From B46-G9 sp964548365 (GTDB lineage Bacteria; Desulfobacterota; DSM-4660; Desulfatiglandales; Desulfatiglandaceae): a DNA stretch of 61,273 bases. Every line of letters starts with the position of its first letter. The stretch's first letter is position 1. The position numbers and the translations under genes were made by a program. Below are positions 25,774-34,515 of this stretch, in pieces. The stretch is taken from NCBI GenBank assembly GCA_964548365.1, contig CAZJRD010000012.1, forward strand, positions 1 to 61,273. The letters are read 5' to 3'. Under the pieces are notes generated by a model, which was not told the DNA's origin, did not search any database, and was given only the letters and a program-made list of their open reading frames with translations.

Positions 25774-26398
25774 ATCTGCTCACGTCCCCTTTCCCTTTCC
25801 TGATCACTTCCGGCATGTCACCAATGAGTGAAACAACGCTTGACGGACTCGGGTAGATTGTTCCTCCGTCAATAATGAGATCGAGAAAGGGTCCATAGGC
25901 TTCCTGGATAGCATCAGGATCATCATAGCCTGCACTGGTACTGATAACAGGCCGTTCCAGGGCCTCAACGATGGCCAGGCAAATGCTGTTGTCAGGAACA
26001 CGGATACCCACAGTCTTCCGCTTGGTCAACATGATTTTCGGTACCAGCTTGGTCCCTTCCATGACGAACGTGTACGGGCCGGGCAGCAGGCTCTTCATGG
26101 TCTTGTACGCGTAATTGGATACTTTGGCATACTGGCTGATTCCCTTCAGGCTCTCGCAGACGAAGGAGAACGGCTTTGTGAGGGGTCGGTTCTTCATCCG
26201 ATAGATTTGCTGGATGCCTTTCTTGTTATAAAGGTCGCAACCGATTCCGTAGAAGGTATCCGTGGGGTACGCGATCAGTCCTCCCTGTTCCAATATCTCG
26301 GCAACCCTCTTGATCAGGCGATGCTGGGGATTGTCCGCGTTGATGGAAAGAACAAGGGCCTTTTTCCGGGGGCCCCTTTGGGATTTGCTGGTATTCAT
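25766..26398 (-). CDS. Sua5/YciO/YrdC family threonylcarbamoyl-AMP synthase
   Basis: 210 residues. N-terminal region LEQGGLIAYPTDTFYGIGCD, then KNRPLTKPFSFVC, LLPGPYTFVMEGT and GIRVPDN, the signatures of the YrdC fold. It makes threonylcarbamoyl-AMP for t6A at position 37 of ANN-decoding tRNAs. Length is that of the single-domain TsaC/YciO type; YciO paralogues with weaker activity cannot be excluded. It is monocistronic and convergent with sppA. Confidence 0.88.
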   Translation of the reverse strand: MNTSKSQRGPRKKALVLSINADNPQHRLIKRVAEILEQGGLIAYPTDTFYGIGCDLYNKKGIQQIYRMKNRPLTKPFSFVCESLKGISQYAKVSNYAYKTMKSLLPGPYTFVMEGTKLVPKIMLTKRKTVGIRVPDNSICLAIVEALERPVISTSAGYDDPDAIQEAYGPFLDLIIDGGTIYPSPSSVVSLIGDMPEVIRKGKGDVSRFI

Positions 26399-26425
26399 CT
26401 CTTCACATCCAGATAAGGAACTAAG

Positions 26426-27205
26426 ATGGAACCAAATACGGTTATGATCCTTTTTTCGCTCCTTTTCGGGCTGGCCTTCGGGAGCTTCCTCAATGTGTGC
26501 ATTTACCGCATTCCTCTAAAAAAATCCATTATCTTTCCACCGTCAAGCTGCCCCAATTGTGAGCATCGCATCAAATTTTACGACAATATCCCCGTGTTCA
26601 GCTATCTGCTGCTTCGCGGAAAATGCAGATACTGCCATACACATATTCCCATCCACTACCCTGTGGTTGAACTCCTGACGGGGCTCTTGAGCATGGCTCT
26701 CTTTATCAGATATGGGTTGAGTTATCAATACATCTTATCCTTTTTATTCCTTATTGCCCTGCTCTTAATCAGCTTTATTGATCTCCACCACCAAATCATT
26801 CCAGATATTCTCTCTATTCCCGGCATCTTCGCCGGGATCGCGGTTTCTTTTATTCCCGGACACCTCACCTGGCCGGACTCCATCATCGGCGCGGTGGGCG
26901 GTGGAGGAATCCTCTACCTCATCGCGCTGGTGTACAAGAAGGTGACCGGAAGGGACGGAATGGGAGGGGGCGACGTGAAACTCCTGGCCATGATCGGTGC
27001 CTGGATGGGATGGCGGGCTCTTCCCTTTATCATACTCCTCTCGTCTCTCTCAGGGATCGTGATCGGCGGTGGTGCCCTCATAATGGCGGGAAAAGGGTAT
27101 CGTGTCCGTATCCCCTTTGGACCATTCCTGTCTCTTGGGGCGATCATTTACTTCTTTTTCGGGCGTCAGATCCTTATATGGTATTACCATCTCTTTCTTG
27201 TATGA
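26426..27205 (+). CDS. pilD: Prepilin peptidase (type IV leader peptidase)
   Basis: 259 residues, integral membrane protein with about 7-8 segments. A cytoplasmic loop with zinc cysteines CPNC and CRYC; catalytic aspartates in FIDLHHQIIPD and GMGGGDVKLLAM, the GxGD protease signature. It cleaves and methylates type IV pilins and pseudopilins. It is the first gene of an apparent operon with a sensor kinase (three bases later) and a sigma54 regulator, suggesting they control pili or secretion. A divergent promoter is shared with the Sua5 gene. Confidence 0.93.
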   Translation: MEPNTVMILFSLLFGLAFGSFLNVCIYRIPLKKSIIFPPSSCPNCEHRIKFYDNIPVFSYLLLRGKCRYCHTHIPIHYPVVELLTGLLSMALFIRYGLSYQYILSFLFLIALLLISFIDLHHQIIPDILSIPGIFAGIAVSFIPGHLTWPDSIIGAVGGGGILYLIALVYKKVTGRDGMGGGDVKLLAMIGAWMGWRALPFIILLSSLSGIVIGGGALIMAGKGYRVRIPFGPFLSLGAIIYFFFGRQILIWYYHLFLV

Positions 27206-27208
27206 GGA

Positions 27209-28750
27209 ATGGGTTTGAGATTTCCCCTCCACAGCCTCCGCATCAGCATCCTTGCCCAGCTGGCTTTTCTCATTCTGGCGGCCATGCTCTTGATCAGTGT
27301 CGTTATGCTCACCTTCCAGGAACATGCACTCATCCAGGACAAGCTCAAGCAAGGGAGGCTCCTCTCTTTGACGCTCAGCCTGCAATTCAAAGAGATGAGG
27401 AATGCTGTGGCGGAGAGCCGAAGGGGAAATCCTGGCCGAGCTTTACGCAAGAATGAAGTAAGCAAGCTCATCCGGACAGCAGGGTTCTTCGGCACCAGCT
27501 TGATGGATCACAAAGGGACAGTCTTCTTCACCTCCGGTCCTGGAGGAGAGCTTCGGCAAAAAGGGATCGCGCAGGCCCGACAAACCCTGGTCACGGCGAA
27601 AAGCATCACCCGTTTTTCCGGACAAACATGGGGCGTCCTCTGGCTTGCGAGTGACTCTGTCATCATGAGCGCACCTGTACTTGACGGCCGGCGTCTCCTC
27701 GGGAGTATTTCCGTCTGGAGCAGCCTCCGGGACGTTTACCGGGAGATACGGCGCTCCGAGAAACTTATCTTGATCTACATCCTGCTCAATACCCTGGTCC
27801 TGATCTCTGTCGGGCTTTATCTCCTGTCCCGATCGGTGGTGAAGCCGGTACACAAACTGCTCCATATTACCGAGGCCTTCAGAAAAGGGGAATCCCTCCC
27901 TCTTTTTCCTGATGTTTCAGAAAATGAAATGGGGCAGCTCAATAGATCGCTCAAAATGATGCTCAAACGGCTGGAGGAAAACAGGGAAGAACTGCAGGCA
28001 CACATTGCTTCCCTGGAAAAGGCCAACGAGGAAATCCGGCAGACACAGGCGGAGCTGATCAAATCCGAGAAACTGGCGTCGGTGGGTCGTCTGGCCACCG
28101 GAATCGCCCACGAGATAGGCAATCCCATGGGCATCATTCTCGGGTATATGGACCTCCTCAAGAGGGATGACCTCACCACTCCTGAACGGCAGGATTTTCT
28201 CTCTCGTGTGGAGAGAGAGATTACCCGCATCAATGGTATCATTCGCCAGCTCCTGGACTTCTCCAGGCCTGCCGGGGGAGAACCGGAAGAAACGAGTGTC
28301 CACGAGGTAATCCTTGCCACCCTCAAAATGTTGGAGCCTCAGCCCTTGATGACAGGCACTGAACCAAACATCCGGTTCGACGCTGCAAGGGACACCATTT
28401 GGGCAGACCCCAATCAGCTCCAGCAGGTGTTTCTCAATATCATTATGAATGCGGCAGATGCTATGACGGTGGAGAAGTCCCTGACGATCAGGACCTCCAC
28501 TCCCGGGAACACTATCAGGATTCAGCTTGAGGATACGGGCATCGGGATCGCCGAAGAAGACTTGGATGGCATATTCGATCCGTTCTATTCCACCAAGCCC
28601 CCCGGGAAAGGGACAGGTCTCGGGCTTTCCGTCTCCTATACCATTATCAAGGGGCTTGGCGGAACCATTCATGCGGAAAACAACCAGGGTCCCGGCGTCA
28701 CCATCACTATTGACATTCCGCTGTATGAGGGGAAAGATATGGAGCATTAG
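27209..28750 (+). CDS. Membrane sensor histidine kinase (NtrB/PilS/ZraS-like)
   Basis: 513 residues. Two membrane segments (about 12-34 and 187-207) enclose an extracytoplasmic sensor region of about 150 residues with no recognised fold. A HAMP linker (about 208-262) and a coiled coil lead to the HisKA domain with phospho-acceptor His301 in GIAHEIGNPMG. The ATPase domain shows the N box (NQLQQVFLNIIMNAADAM), G1 (EDTGIGI) and G2 (GKGTGLGLS). It phosphorylates the regulator encoded 11 bases downstream. The stimulus is unknown. Confidence 0.9.
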   Translation: MGLRFPLHSLRISILAQLAFLILAAMLLISVVMLTFQEHALIQDKLKQGRLLSLTLSLQFKEMRNAVAESRRGNPGRALRKNEVSKLIRTAGFFGTSLMDHKGTVFFTSGPGGELRQKGIAQARQTLVTAKSITRFSGQTWGVLWLASDSVIMSAPVLDGRRLLGSISVWSSLRDVYREIRRSEKLILIYILLNTLVLISVGLYLLSRSVVKPVHKLLHITEAFRKGESLPLFPDVSENEMGQLNRSLKMMLKRLEENREELQAHIASLEKANEEIRQTQAELIKSEKLASVGRLATGIAHEIGNPMGIILGYMDLLKRDDLTTPERQDFLSRVEREITRINGIIRQLLDFSRPAGGEPEETSVHEVILATLKMLEPQPLMTGTEPNIRFDAARDTIWADPNQLQQVFLNIIMNAADAMTVEKSLTIRTSTPGNTIRIQLEDTGIGIAEEDLDGIFDPFYSTKPPGKGTGLGLSVSYTIIKGLGGTIHAENNQGPGVTITIDIPLYEGKDMEH

Positions 28751-28761
28751 AGGAAAAATCG

Positions 28762-30144
28762 ATGGCTGCAAATCGAGTTCTGATTATTGATGATGAAAAG
28801 AACATGCGGCACATGCTGCAGGCTATGCTTACCAAGCAAGGGTATGAGGTTTCAAGTGCCGCCGATGGCGCAGAAGGACTTGAGACAATGGCAGCCGGCC
28901 ATTTCGATTTCATCCTCTGTGATATACGGATGCCCGAAATGGATGGAATGGCCTTCCTGGAAAAAGCCATTCAGTCCTTCCCCGAGAAGACCTACATCAT
29001 GATGTCCGCCTACGGTACCGTTGAAACAGCCCTCGAGGCCATCAAAAAGGGGGCCTACGACTACATCTCGAAACCTTTCAAGACCGATGAAGTCCTTCTC
29101 ACCCTGAAAAAGGCCGAAGAAAGGGAACGGCTCAAAGAGGAAAACGTCCGGCTCAAGACCCAGATCAAAAGGATCGAAGACAAATATTCCTTCGGGAATA
29201 TTATCGCCAGGAGCGAATCAATGGCCAAGGTCTTCGACCTTGTGCAGACGGTGGCTGACCACAAGACCACCATCCTGATCACCGGGGAAAGCGGGACCGG
29301 CAAGGAACTCATCGCCAAGGCCATCCATACGAACAGTAACCGGTCTTCAGCACCGCTGGTCAGTATCAACTGCGGCGGCATTCCTCAAAACCTCCTCGAA
29401 AGCGAGCTCTTCGGCTACAAAAAAGGCGCCTTTACCGACGCCCTCAAAGACAAACCCGGGCGTTTTGAAGAAGCGAACGGCGGAACCCTGTTCCTCGATG
29501 AGATAGGGGAGCTTCCGCTCCCCCTGCAGGTCAAATTACTGCGTGTCCTCCAGGAGGAAGAGATCACCCCGCTGGGCGGAATAGGGACCCAAAAGATTGA
29601 TGTGCGAATCATCGTCGCCACTGCCCGAGACCTCACAAAAGAGGTTCAGGAGGGCAGGTTCAGGGAGGATCTTTTCTACCGCATCAATGTCCTGCCCATT
29701 CACCTCCCCCCGCTCCGGGAAAGACGTGGTGACATCCCTCTGCTGGTTGGCTATTTTATCGACCTGTTCAACAAGAAACTCGGGAAAAATATCGAGGGGC
29801 TCTCTTCCGAGGCCATGCCCCTTTTGATGGAGCATCCCTGGCCCGGAAATGTGCGAGAACTGGAGAACGTGATAGAACGGGCAGCCCTCCTTGCGAAAGG
29901 AAGCTGGATCACCCCGCGCGAACTTCCGGCCGCACTCACACAACCGCGTGAGATACCACCCGGCCTGGCTCCGGAGGATGGACTGTCCATCAAGAAGGCG
30001 TCAAAACAGCTGGAAAGGCACCTGATTCAAAAGGCGCTGAAAATAACCGGTGGGAACCGTACGCAGGCCGCGAAAATTCTTGAAATCAGCAGGCCGATCC
30101 TCATCGCCAAGATCAAGCAATACGGTTTGGGCAATCATTCTTGA
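28762..30144 (+). CDS. Sigma54-dependent response regulator (NtrC family)
   Basis: 460 residues. Receiver domain (1-120) with phospho-acceptor Asp54 in LCDIRMPEMDG; AAA+ domain with Walker A GESGTGKE, Walker B LFLDEIGELP and arginine finger region; Fis-type helix-turn-helix at the C-terminus (TQAAKILEISRPILIAKIKQ). The sigma54-contacting loop is GAFTDA rather than GAFTGA, a variant that occurs in natural family members. It activates sigma54 promoters when phosphorylated by the cognate kinase just upstream. It overlaps korC at the 3' end by 10 bases (convergent). Confidence 0.92.
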   Translation: MAANRVLIIDDEKNMRHMLQAMLTKQGYEVSSAADGAEGLETMAAGHFDFILCDIRMPEMDGMAFLEKAIQSFPEKTYIMMSAYGTVETALEAIKKGAYDYISKPFKTDEVLLTLKKAEERERLKEENVRLKTQIKRIEDKYSFGNIIARSESMAKVFDLVQTVADHKTTILITGESGTGKELIAKAIHTNSNRSSAPLVSINCGGIPQNLLESELFGYKKGAFTDALKDKPGRFEEANGGTLFLDEIGELPLPLQVKLLRVLQEEEITPLGGIGTQKIDVRIIVATARDLTKEVQEGRFREDLFYRINVLPIHLPPLRERRGDIPLLVGYFIDLFNKKLGKNIEGLSSEAMPLLMEHPWPGNVRELENVIERAALLAKGSWITPRELPAALTQPREIPPGLAPEDGLSIKKASKQLERHLIQKALKITGGNRTQAAKILEISRPILIAKIKQYGLGNHS

Positions 30145-30677
30145 CCATCAGCAAGTTCCAGGCCTAACCGGAGGGCCTTTTTGTTCAGTTCCATGAAATC
30201 AGGAGGGATTCTCTTTTCCAGGACTTTCTCCAGGGTTTCCACCTTCATCATCTGCGTGAGGCCGAGCAGAGCCCCCAGCATACAGATGTTAAAGACGATG
30301 GGTTTTCCGATCTTTTTCACGACTGCTTCATACATGCCCAACTCCACCTGCCGTGCATCCACCTTGCGTTCAAGTTTCACATAGTTGCTGTCCGTCAGCA
30401 GGAGCCCCCCGGGCCTGATGATATTGGCAAACTTATTGTAGGCCTCCTGGGTAAGGCATACCAGGTAATTGGGATGGGTCACCCTGGGATAGCGAATCGG
30501 GTCCTTGGACAGAATCACATCTGCCCTGGTTGCTCCCCCGCGCGCCTCAGGGCCGTATACCTGGGTTTGCACCGCGTTCAGGTCTTCATAAAGCGCCGCC
30601 GCCTCGGCCAGAATAATGGAAGCCGTGACCACCCCTTGCCCCCCCGAACCGCTAAAGACTATTCTGTTCTTTACCAT
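30135..30677 (-). CDS. korC: 2-oxoglutarate:ferredoxin oxidoreductase, gamma subunit
   Basis: 180 residues. The N-terminus IVFSGSGGQGVVTASIILAE is typical of the gamma subunit of 2-oxoacid:ferredoxin oxidoreductases, as is YGPEARGGATRADVI. It forms a complex with the alpha, beta and delta subunits encoded upstream, oxidising 2-oxoglutarate to succinyl-CoA and CO2 with reduction of ferredoxin. Six bases separate it from korB. Assignment to 2-oxoglutarate rather than a branched-chain oxoacid rests on the operon with gdhA. Confidence 0.88.
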   Translation of the reverse strand: MVKNRIVFSGSGGQGVVTASIILAEAAALYEDLNAVQTQVYGPEARGGATRADVILSKDPIRYPRVTHPNYLVCLTQEAYNKFANIIRPGGLLLTDSNYVKLERKVDARQVELGMYEAVVKKIGKPIVFNICMLGALLGLTQMMKVETLEKVLEKRIPPDFMELNKKALRLGLELADGQE

Positions 30678-30683
30678 TACCGA

Positions 30684-31499
30684 TTACCTCTCCCCGTCCT
30701 GGGCCGATCTCCTGCAATTATTGACGAGGGTAGAATATTCACCGGAGTATTCCGGGCGTTCCTCTTCCACAAATATGCCGCGCTGAATGAGATCAGGGTT
30801 CTCTGTCCCTTTCTTGGAACCTATGGGTGCTGTTCCATCCCGGTACCGCTCCAACATGTCCACGGCCCCGCCGAGCCGGTTTTTCCGCCCGTAGTAGGTG
30901 GGGCATTGACTCATCACCTCCACCGCAGAAAACCCCTTGTGCTGGATGGCCTTGGCAATAAAACGGGTTATTTCCTGCACATGATAGGTTGTTGTTCTCG
31001 CCACGAAGGACGCCCCTGCTCCTTTTGCCAGTTCCACGATGTCAAAGGCGTGATCGATATTTCCTAAAGGTGCGGTGGTCCCCTTTTCACCGAAGGGTGT
31101 CATCGGGGAAAACTGCCCGCCGGTCATCCCGTAGATACGGTTGTTCATGATGATAGCCGTCAGGTCCAGGTTCCGCCTGGCGGCATGAATGAGGTGATTT
31201 CCCCCTATCGCCAAAGCATCCCCGTCCCCCATAGGCACGATGACTTTCAGGTCCGGTCTTCCCATCTTGACGCCGGTGGCAAATGCGAGGGCCCGCCCGT
31301 GTATCGTGTGCATAGTGTGAAAATCAAGATACCCGGACATACGGGAGGAACACCCGATACCGGAGACGACCACGATCTCGTTTCTCTCCAGGCCGAGCCG
31401 TTCAACGGCCCTGATCATGCCGGACATGACCGTCCCGTGCCCGCACCCTGCGCACCAGAGATGTGGGAAAAACCGTTGCCGAATATAGTCTCTTACCAT
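30684..31499 (-). CDS. korB: 2-oxoglutarate:ferredoxin oxidoreductase, beta subunit (TPP-binding)
   Basis: 271 residues. Cys motif in WCAGCGHG and thiamine diphosphate/Mg motif GDGDALAIGGNHLIHAARRN, followed by NNRIYGMTGGQFSPMTP, a standard beta-subunit sequence. It carries the TPP that decarboxylates the 2-oxoacid. It lies four bases after korA and six before korC in the korDABC order. Confidence 0.9.
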   Translation of the reverse strand: MVRDYIRQRFFPHLWCAGCGHGTVMSGMIRAVERLGLERNEIVVVSGIGCSSRMSGYLDFHTMHTIHGRALAFATGVKMGRPDLKVIVPMGDGDALAIGGNHLIHAARRNLDLTAIIMNNRIYGMTGGQFSPMTPFGEKGTTAPLGNIDHAFDIVELAKGAGASFVARTTTYHVQEITRFIAKAIQHKGFSAVEVMSQCPTYYGRKNRLGGAVDMLERYRDGTAPIGSKKGTENPDLIQRGIFVEEERPEYSGEYSTLVNNCRRSAQDGER

Positions 31500-31503
31500 T
31501 TTC

Positions 31504-32652
31504 CTAAATCCCCCTGCCCCCGATCACATTGAGTGTCTGCAGAATATCCTGGGGCGAGATAAACATCCCGTCAAAACGGTTAGACAGATAGACCCTTTCG
31601 GGGTTTGAAACGGCTTTTGCCACTTCCTGGCATATCTGGCCCCGATTCATTTCCACCACAAGGATATGACTCCGACCCTCACATTTTTTTCGAACGGTCC
31701 TCTTGGGGAAAGGCCACAGGCTCTGAAGTTCCAGTAGCCCTATTTTCGCGCCGCGATTTCTTCGCTCTTCCACCAGGTGGAGCGCGCTCCTCGCCGGACT
31801 CCCATACGCGATGAGCAGATTCTCCGCGTCTTCCAGGTAATACTCCTTATAATGGGCTATTACATCGGCCCGGTTTTCCAGCTTATCGACCAGGTGATGG
31901 AGGAGGTCATAGGCCACCTTCGGATCAGTGGACGGAAATCCCCACATGTCATGGACCAACCCGGTGACATTATACCGATGCCTTCCGCCAAAGTCGCTCA
32001 TGGGGAGCCGGCCGTCCTCCCGCGCCAGGTACGGATGGTAATTGGTCCCTTTCGGGACAGAGGTGCGTAGCCTTTCCACCACTTCCAGTTCCCCCGGGGC
32101 CGGCACAGTGACCTTTTCACGCATGTGTGCCAGTACCTCGTCAAACAGCAGGACAACAGGAGTCCGGTAGGTCTCCGCAAGGTTGAAGGCCTGCACTGTT
32201 ATTTCAAATGCATCCTGGAGGGTAGACGCCGTGAGCGCGATTATGGAATGATCCCCGTGGGTCCCCCATCTCGCCTGCATCACATCCCCCTGTGCCACGG
32301 AGGTGGGAAGGCCGGTACTTGGTCCTCCCCGCTGCATATTCACCACTACCGACGGGACCTCTGCCATAACCGCGTAGCCGATGCCCTCCTGCATCAGGGA
32401 GAAGCCCGGTCCGCTGGTGGCCGTCATGACCTTCAGCCCGGTCAGGGATGCCCCGATGATGGCACCCATGGATGATATTTCATCTTCCATCTGCACAAAC
32501 GTTGCCCCCAGTTCCGGAAGCCTTTCCGCCAGGATTTCAGCAATTTCAGTCGACGGGGTGATTGGATACCCCGCATAAAATCCCAGGCCCGCATAAAGGG
32601 CACCCAATGCAACTGCCTCGTTGCCCTGAATAAATCGTATGCTTTCTTCCAC
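31504..32652 (-). CDS. korA: 2-oxoglutarate:ferredoxin oxidoreductase, alpha subunit
   Basis: 382 residues. Begins IQGNEAVALGALYAGLGFYAGYPITPSTEI-like sequence (the first part of domain I of these enzymes), then ATSGPGFSLMQEGIGYA and QRGGPSTGLPT, which contact the pyrimidine ring of TPP and substrate in the complex. It lies 11 bases after korD. With the beta subunit it forms the catalytic core. Confidence 0.9.
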   Translation of the reverse strand: MEESIRFIQGNEAVALGALYAGLGFYAGYPITPSTEIAEILAERLPELGATFVQMEDEISSMGAIIGASLTGLKVMTATSGPGFSLMQEGIGYAVMAEVPSVVVNMQRGGPSTGLPTSVAQGDVMQARWGTHGDHSIIALTASTLQDAFEITVQAFNLAETYRTPVVLLFDEVLAHMREKVTVPAPGELEVVERLRTSVPKGTNYHPYLAREDGRLPMSDFGGRHRYNVTGLVHDMWGFPSTDPKVAYDLLHHLVDKLENRADVIAHYKEYYLEDAENLLIAYGSPARSALHLVEERRNRGAKIGLLELQSLWPFPKRTVRKKCEGRSHILVVEMNRGQICQEVAKAVSNPERVYLSNRFDGMFISPQDILQTLNVIGGRGI

Positions 32653-32663
32653 GAATCTCCCCT

Positions 32664-32873
32664 CTACACGAGTTCAACGGCCAAATCAGGGCAGCGCAAT
32701 TCACAGATGCCGCACCTGCTGCACTTGTCCGGGTGGGCCCAGCGGGCCTTGTCCTCGTCATCCAGATCCAGCGCTTCCTCCGGGCAGAAAGCCACGCATA
32801 TCCCGCACCCCTTGCACCATTCCCGGTCGATCACCACCGCTTTTTCCTTTTTCGCTTTCGCGCTTTGCTTCAT
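32664..32873 (-). CDS. korD: 2-oxoglutarate:ferredoxin oxidoreductase, delta subunit (2[4Fe-4S] ferredoxin)
   Basis: 69 residues. Two ferredoxin motifs, CKGCGICVAFCP and CSRCGICELRCP, each binding a [4Fe-4S] cluster. It passes electrons from the catalytic subunits to ferredoxin. It lies 24 bases after gdhA and 11 before korA in an apparently single transcript. Confidence 0.93.
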   Translation of the reverse strand: MKQSAKAKKEKAVVIDREWCKGCGICVAFCPEEALDLDDEDKARWAHPDKCSRCGICELRCPDLAVELV

Positions 32874-32897
32874 TTCACTTTATTCCTCATCAGGTCC

Positions 32898-34247
32898 TTA
32901 CACCAGTCCCTGGTCCAGCATGGCGTCCACCACCTTTACAAAGCCGGCGATATTGGCACCCACCAAGTAATTTCCAGGCTCACCATATTCTTCCGACGTA
33001 GTCAGACAGGTATGATGGATGCTCTTCATGATATTCTGGAGCCGGTAATCCACTTCGTCTCTCGGCCAGTTCAAGCGCATGCTGTTCTGCGCCATTTCAA
33101 GCCCGGACACCGCGACACCACCTGCATTGGAAGCCTTACCGGGGGCATAGAGGAGCTTCTGCCTCAGAAAGATGTCGATGGCCTCCAGGGTGGATGGCAT
33201 GTTGGCTCCTTCGCAGACCAGCCGCACCCCGTTCTTTACCAGGTTGCTGGCATCATGCTCATTGATTTCATTCTGGGTCGCGCAGGGAAACGCGCAATCG
33301 GCCTTGTGATCCCACAGGGGGTTATGGTCTGCCGACGGGTCGGCCTCTGAATACGCTGCCTCTTTGTACTTTTCCGCGTATTCATTGATCCTTCCACGCC
33401 TGACATTCTTGAGCCGCTTTACATAGGCCAATTTCCCCTCGTCGATACCCTTTTCATCGTAAACATACCCTGATGAATCAGACATGGTTACCACTTTTGC
33501 TCCCAGCTCCATGAGCTTTTCGACCGCGTACTGCGCCACATTGCCGGCTCCTGAAACCAGACAGGTCTTCCCTTCCAGGCTCTCATCCTTTGCTGTCAGC
33601 ATCTCAGCGGCAAAATACACGCACCCATACCCGGTTGCCTCGGGGCGAATGAGACTCCCCCCCCATCCCAGGCCCTTGCCGGTCAGCACCCCGGTGAATT
33701 CATTGCGCAGTTTCTTGTACATGCCGAACAAGAAGCCGATTTCTCTCGCACCAACGCCGATATCACCGGCAGGCACGTCCGTGTCGGGACCGATATGGCG
33801 GAAAAGCTCCATCATGAAGGACTGGCAGAACCGCATGACTTCATCATCAGACTTGCCCTTTGGATCAAAATCCGATCCTCCCTTTCCTCCTCCCATGGCG
33901 AGGGTCGTAAGGGCGTTCTTGAAGACTTGCTCGAAGGCAAGAAACTTCAAAATACTCAGGTTTACGGACGGATGAAACCGCAGCCCCCCCTTGTAAGGAC
34001 CAATGGCGCTGTTCATCTCTATTCTGAATCCCCTGTTTACCTGTACCTGTCCCTGGTCATCCACCCATGGCACCCTGAACATGATAACCCGTTCCGGTTC
34101 AGTAATACGCTCAAGGATAGCCAGCTTCCGGTAGTGCGGATTCCTGTCCAGGACCGGCTGCACCGTTTCCAGGACCTCTTCCACGGCCTGGTGAAATTCC
34201 CTCTCACCGGGGTCACGCGATGTAATCAATTCCATTATTTCTGTCAT
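32898..34247 (-). CDS. gdhA: Glutamate dehydrogenase (NADP-type, small hexameric)
   Basis: 449 residues from the ATG at 34247, with GAGGAGG nine bases upstream; 16 more codons are open upstream but without a site. Catalytic and substrate motifs: GPYKGGLRFHPSVN (Lys), MGGGKGGSDFDPKGKSD, PAGDIGVGAREIG, and the Rossmann GAGNVAQYA. It interconverts glutamate and 2-oxoglutarate plus ammonia. It leads an operon with korDABC, so here it probably works in the catabolic direction, feeding 2-oxoglutarate to the ferredoxin oxidoreductase. A preference for NADP is inferred from resemblance to the enterobacterial enzyme. Confidence 0.93.
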   Translation of the reverse strand: MTEIMELITSRDPGEREFHQAVEEVLETVQPVLDRNPHYRKLAILERITEPERVIMFRVPWVDDQGQVQVNRGFRIEMNSAIGPYKGGLRFHPSVNLSILKFLAFEQVFKNALTTLAMGGGKGGSDFDPKGKSDDEVMRFCQSFMMELFRHIGPDTDVPAGDIGVGAREIGFLFGMYKKLRNEFTGVLTGKGLGWGGSLIRPEATGYGCVYFAAEMLTAKDESLEGKTCLVSGAGNVAQYAVEKLMELGAKVVTMSDSSGYVYDEKGIDEGKLAYVKRLKNVRRGRINEYAEKYKEAAYSEADPSADHNPLWDHKADCAFPCATQNEINEHDASNLVKNGVRLVCEGANMPSTLEAIDIFLRQKLLYAPGKASNAGGVAVSGLEMAQNSMRLNWPRDEVDYRLQNIMKSIHHTCLTTSEEYGEPGNYLVGANIAGFVKVVDAMLDQGLV

Positions 34248-34515
34248 GAAAATATCCTCCTCAATCCAGCAAGATTGCCCTACGATCTCCGGCATCCTTT
34301 ATGTACCGCAAAAGGATATACCTTGTAACCATTCATGTTGTTTAGGCTGAAGGCTGTCAGTTCTTACGCTTTGACAAACCAACCTGGTAATGTACTTCCT
34401 TAACGAACCGAACGCGATTCCAAGAAAGCGGAGATTTTCGACCTGAATCTTGTGTGACCACGCACGATTCATTCTGCCATACTACAGTCTAAATGCCTTC
34501 AGCCTCTCTACCCAA

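Noticed and set aside
28762..30144. GAFTDA as evidence that the regulator is inactive
   Set aside because: The variant occurs in otherwise intact natural activators, so it does not show loss of function.
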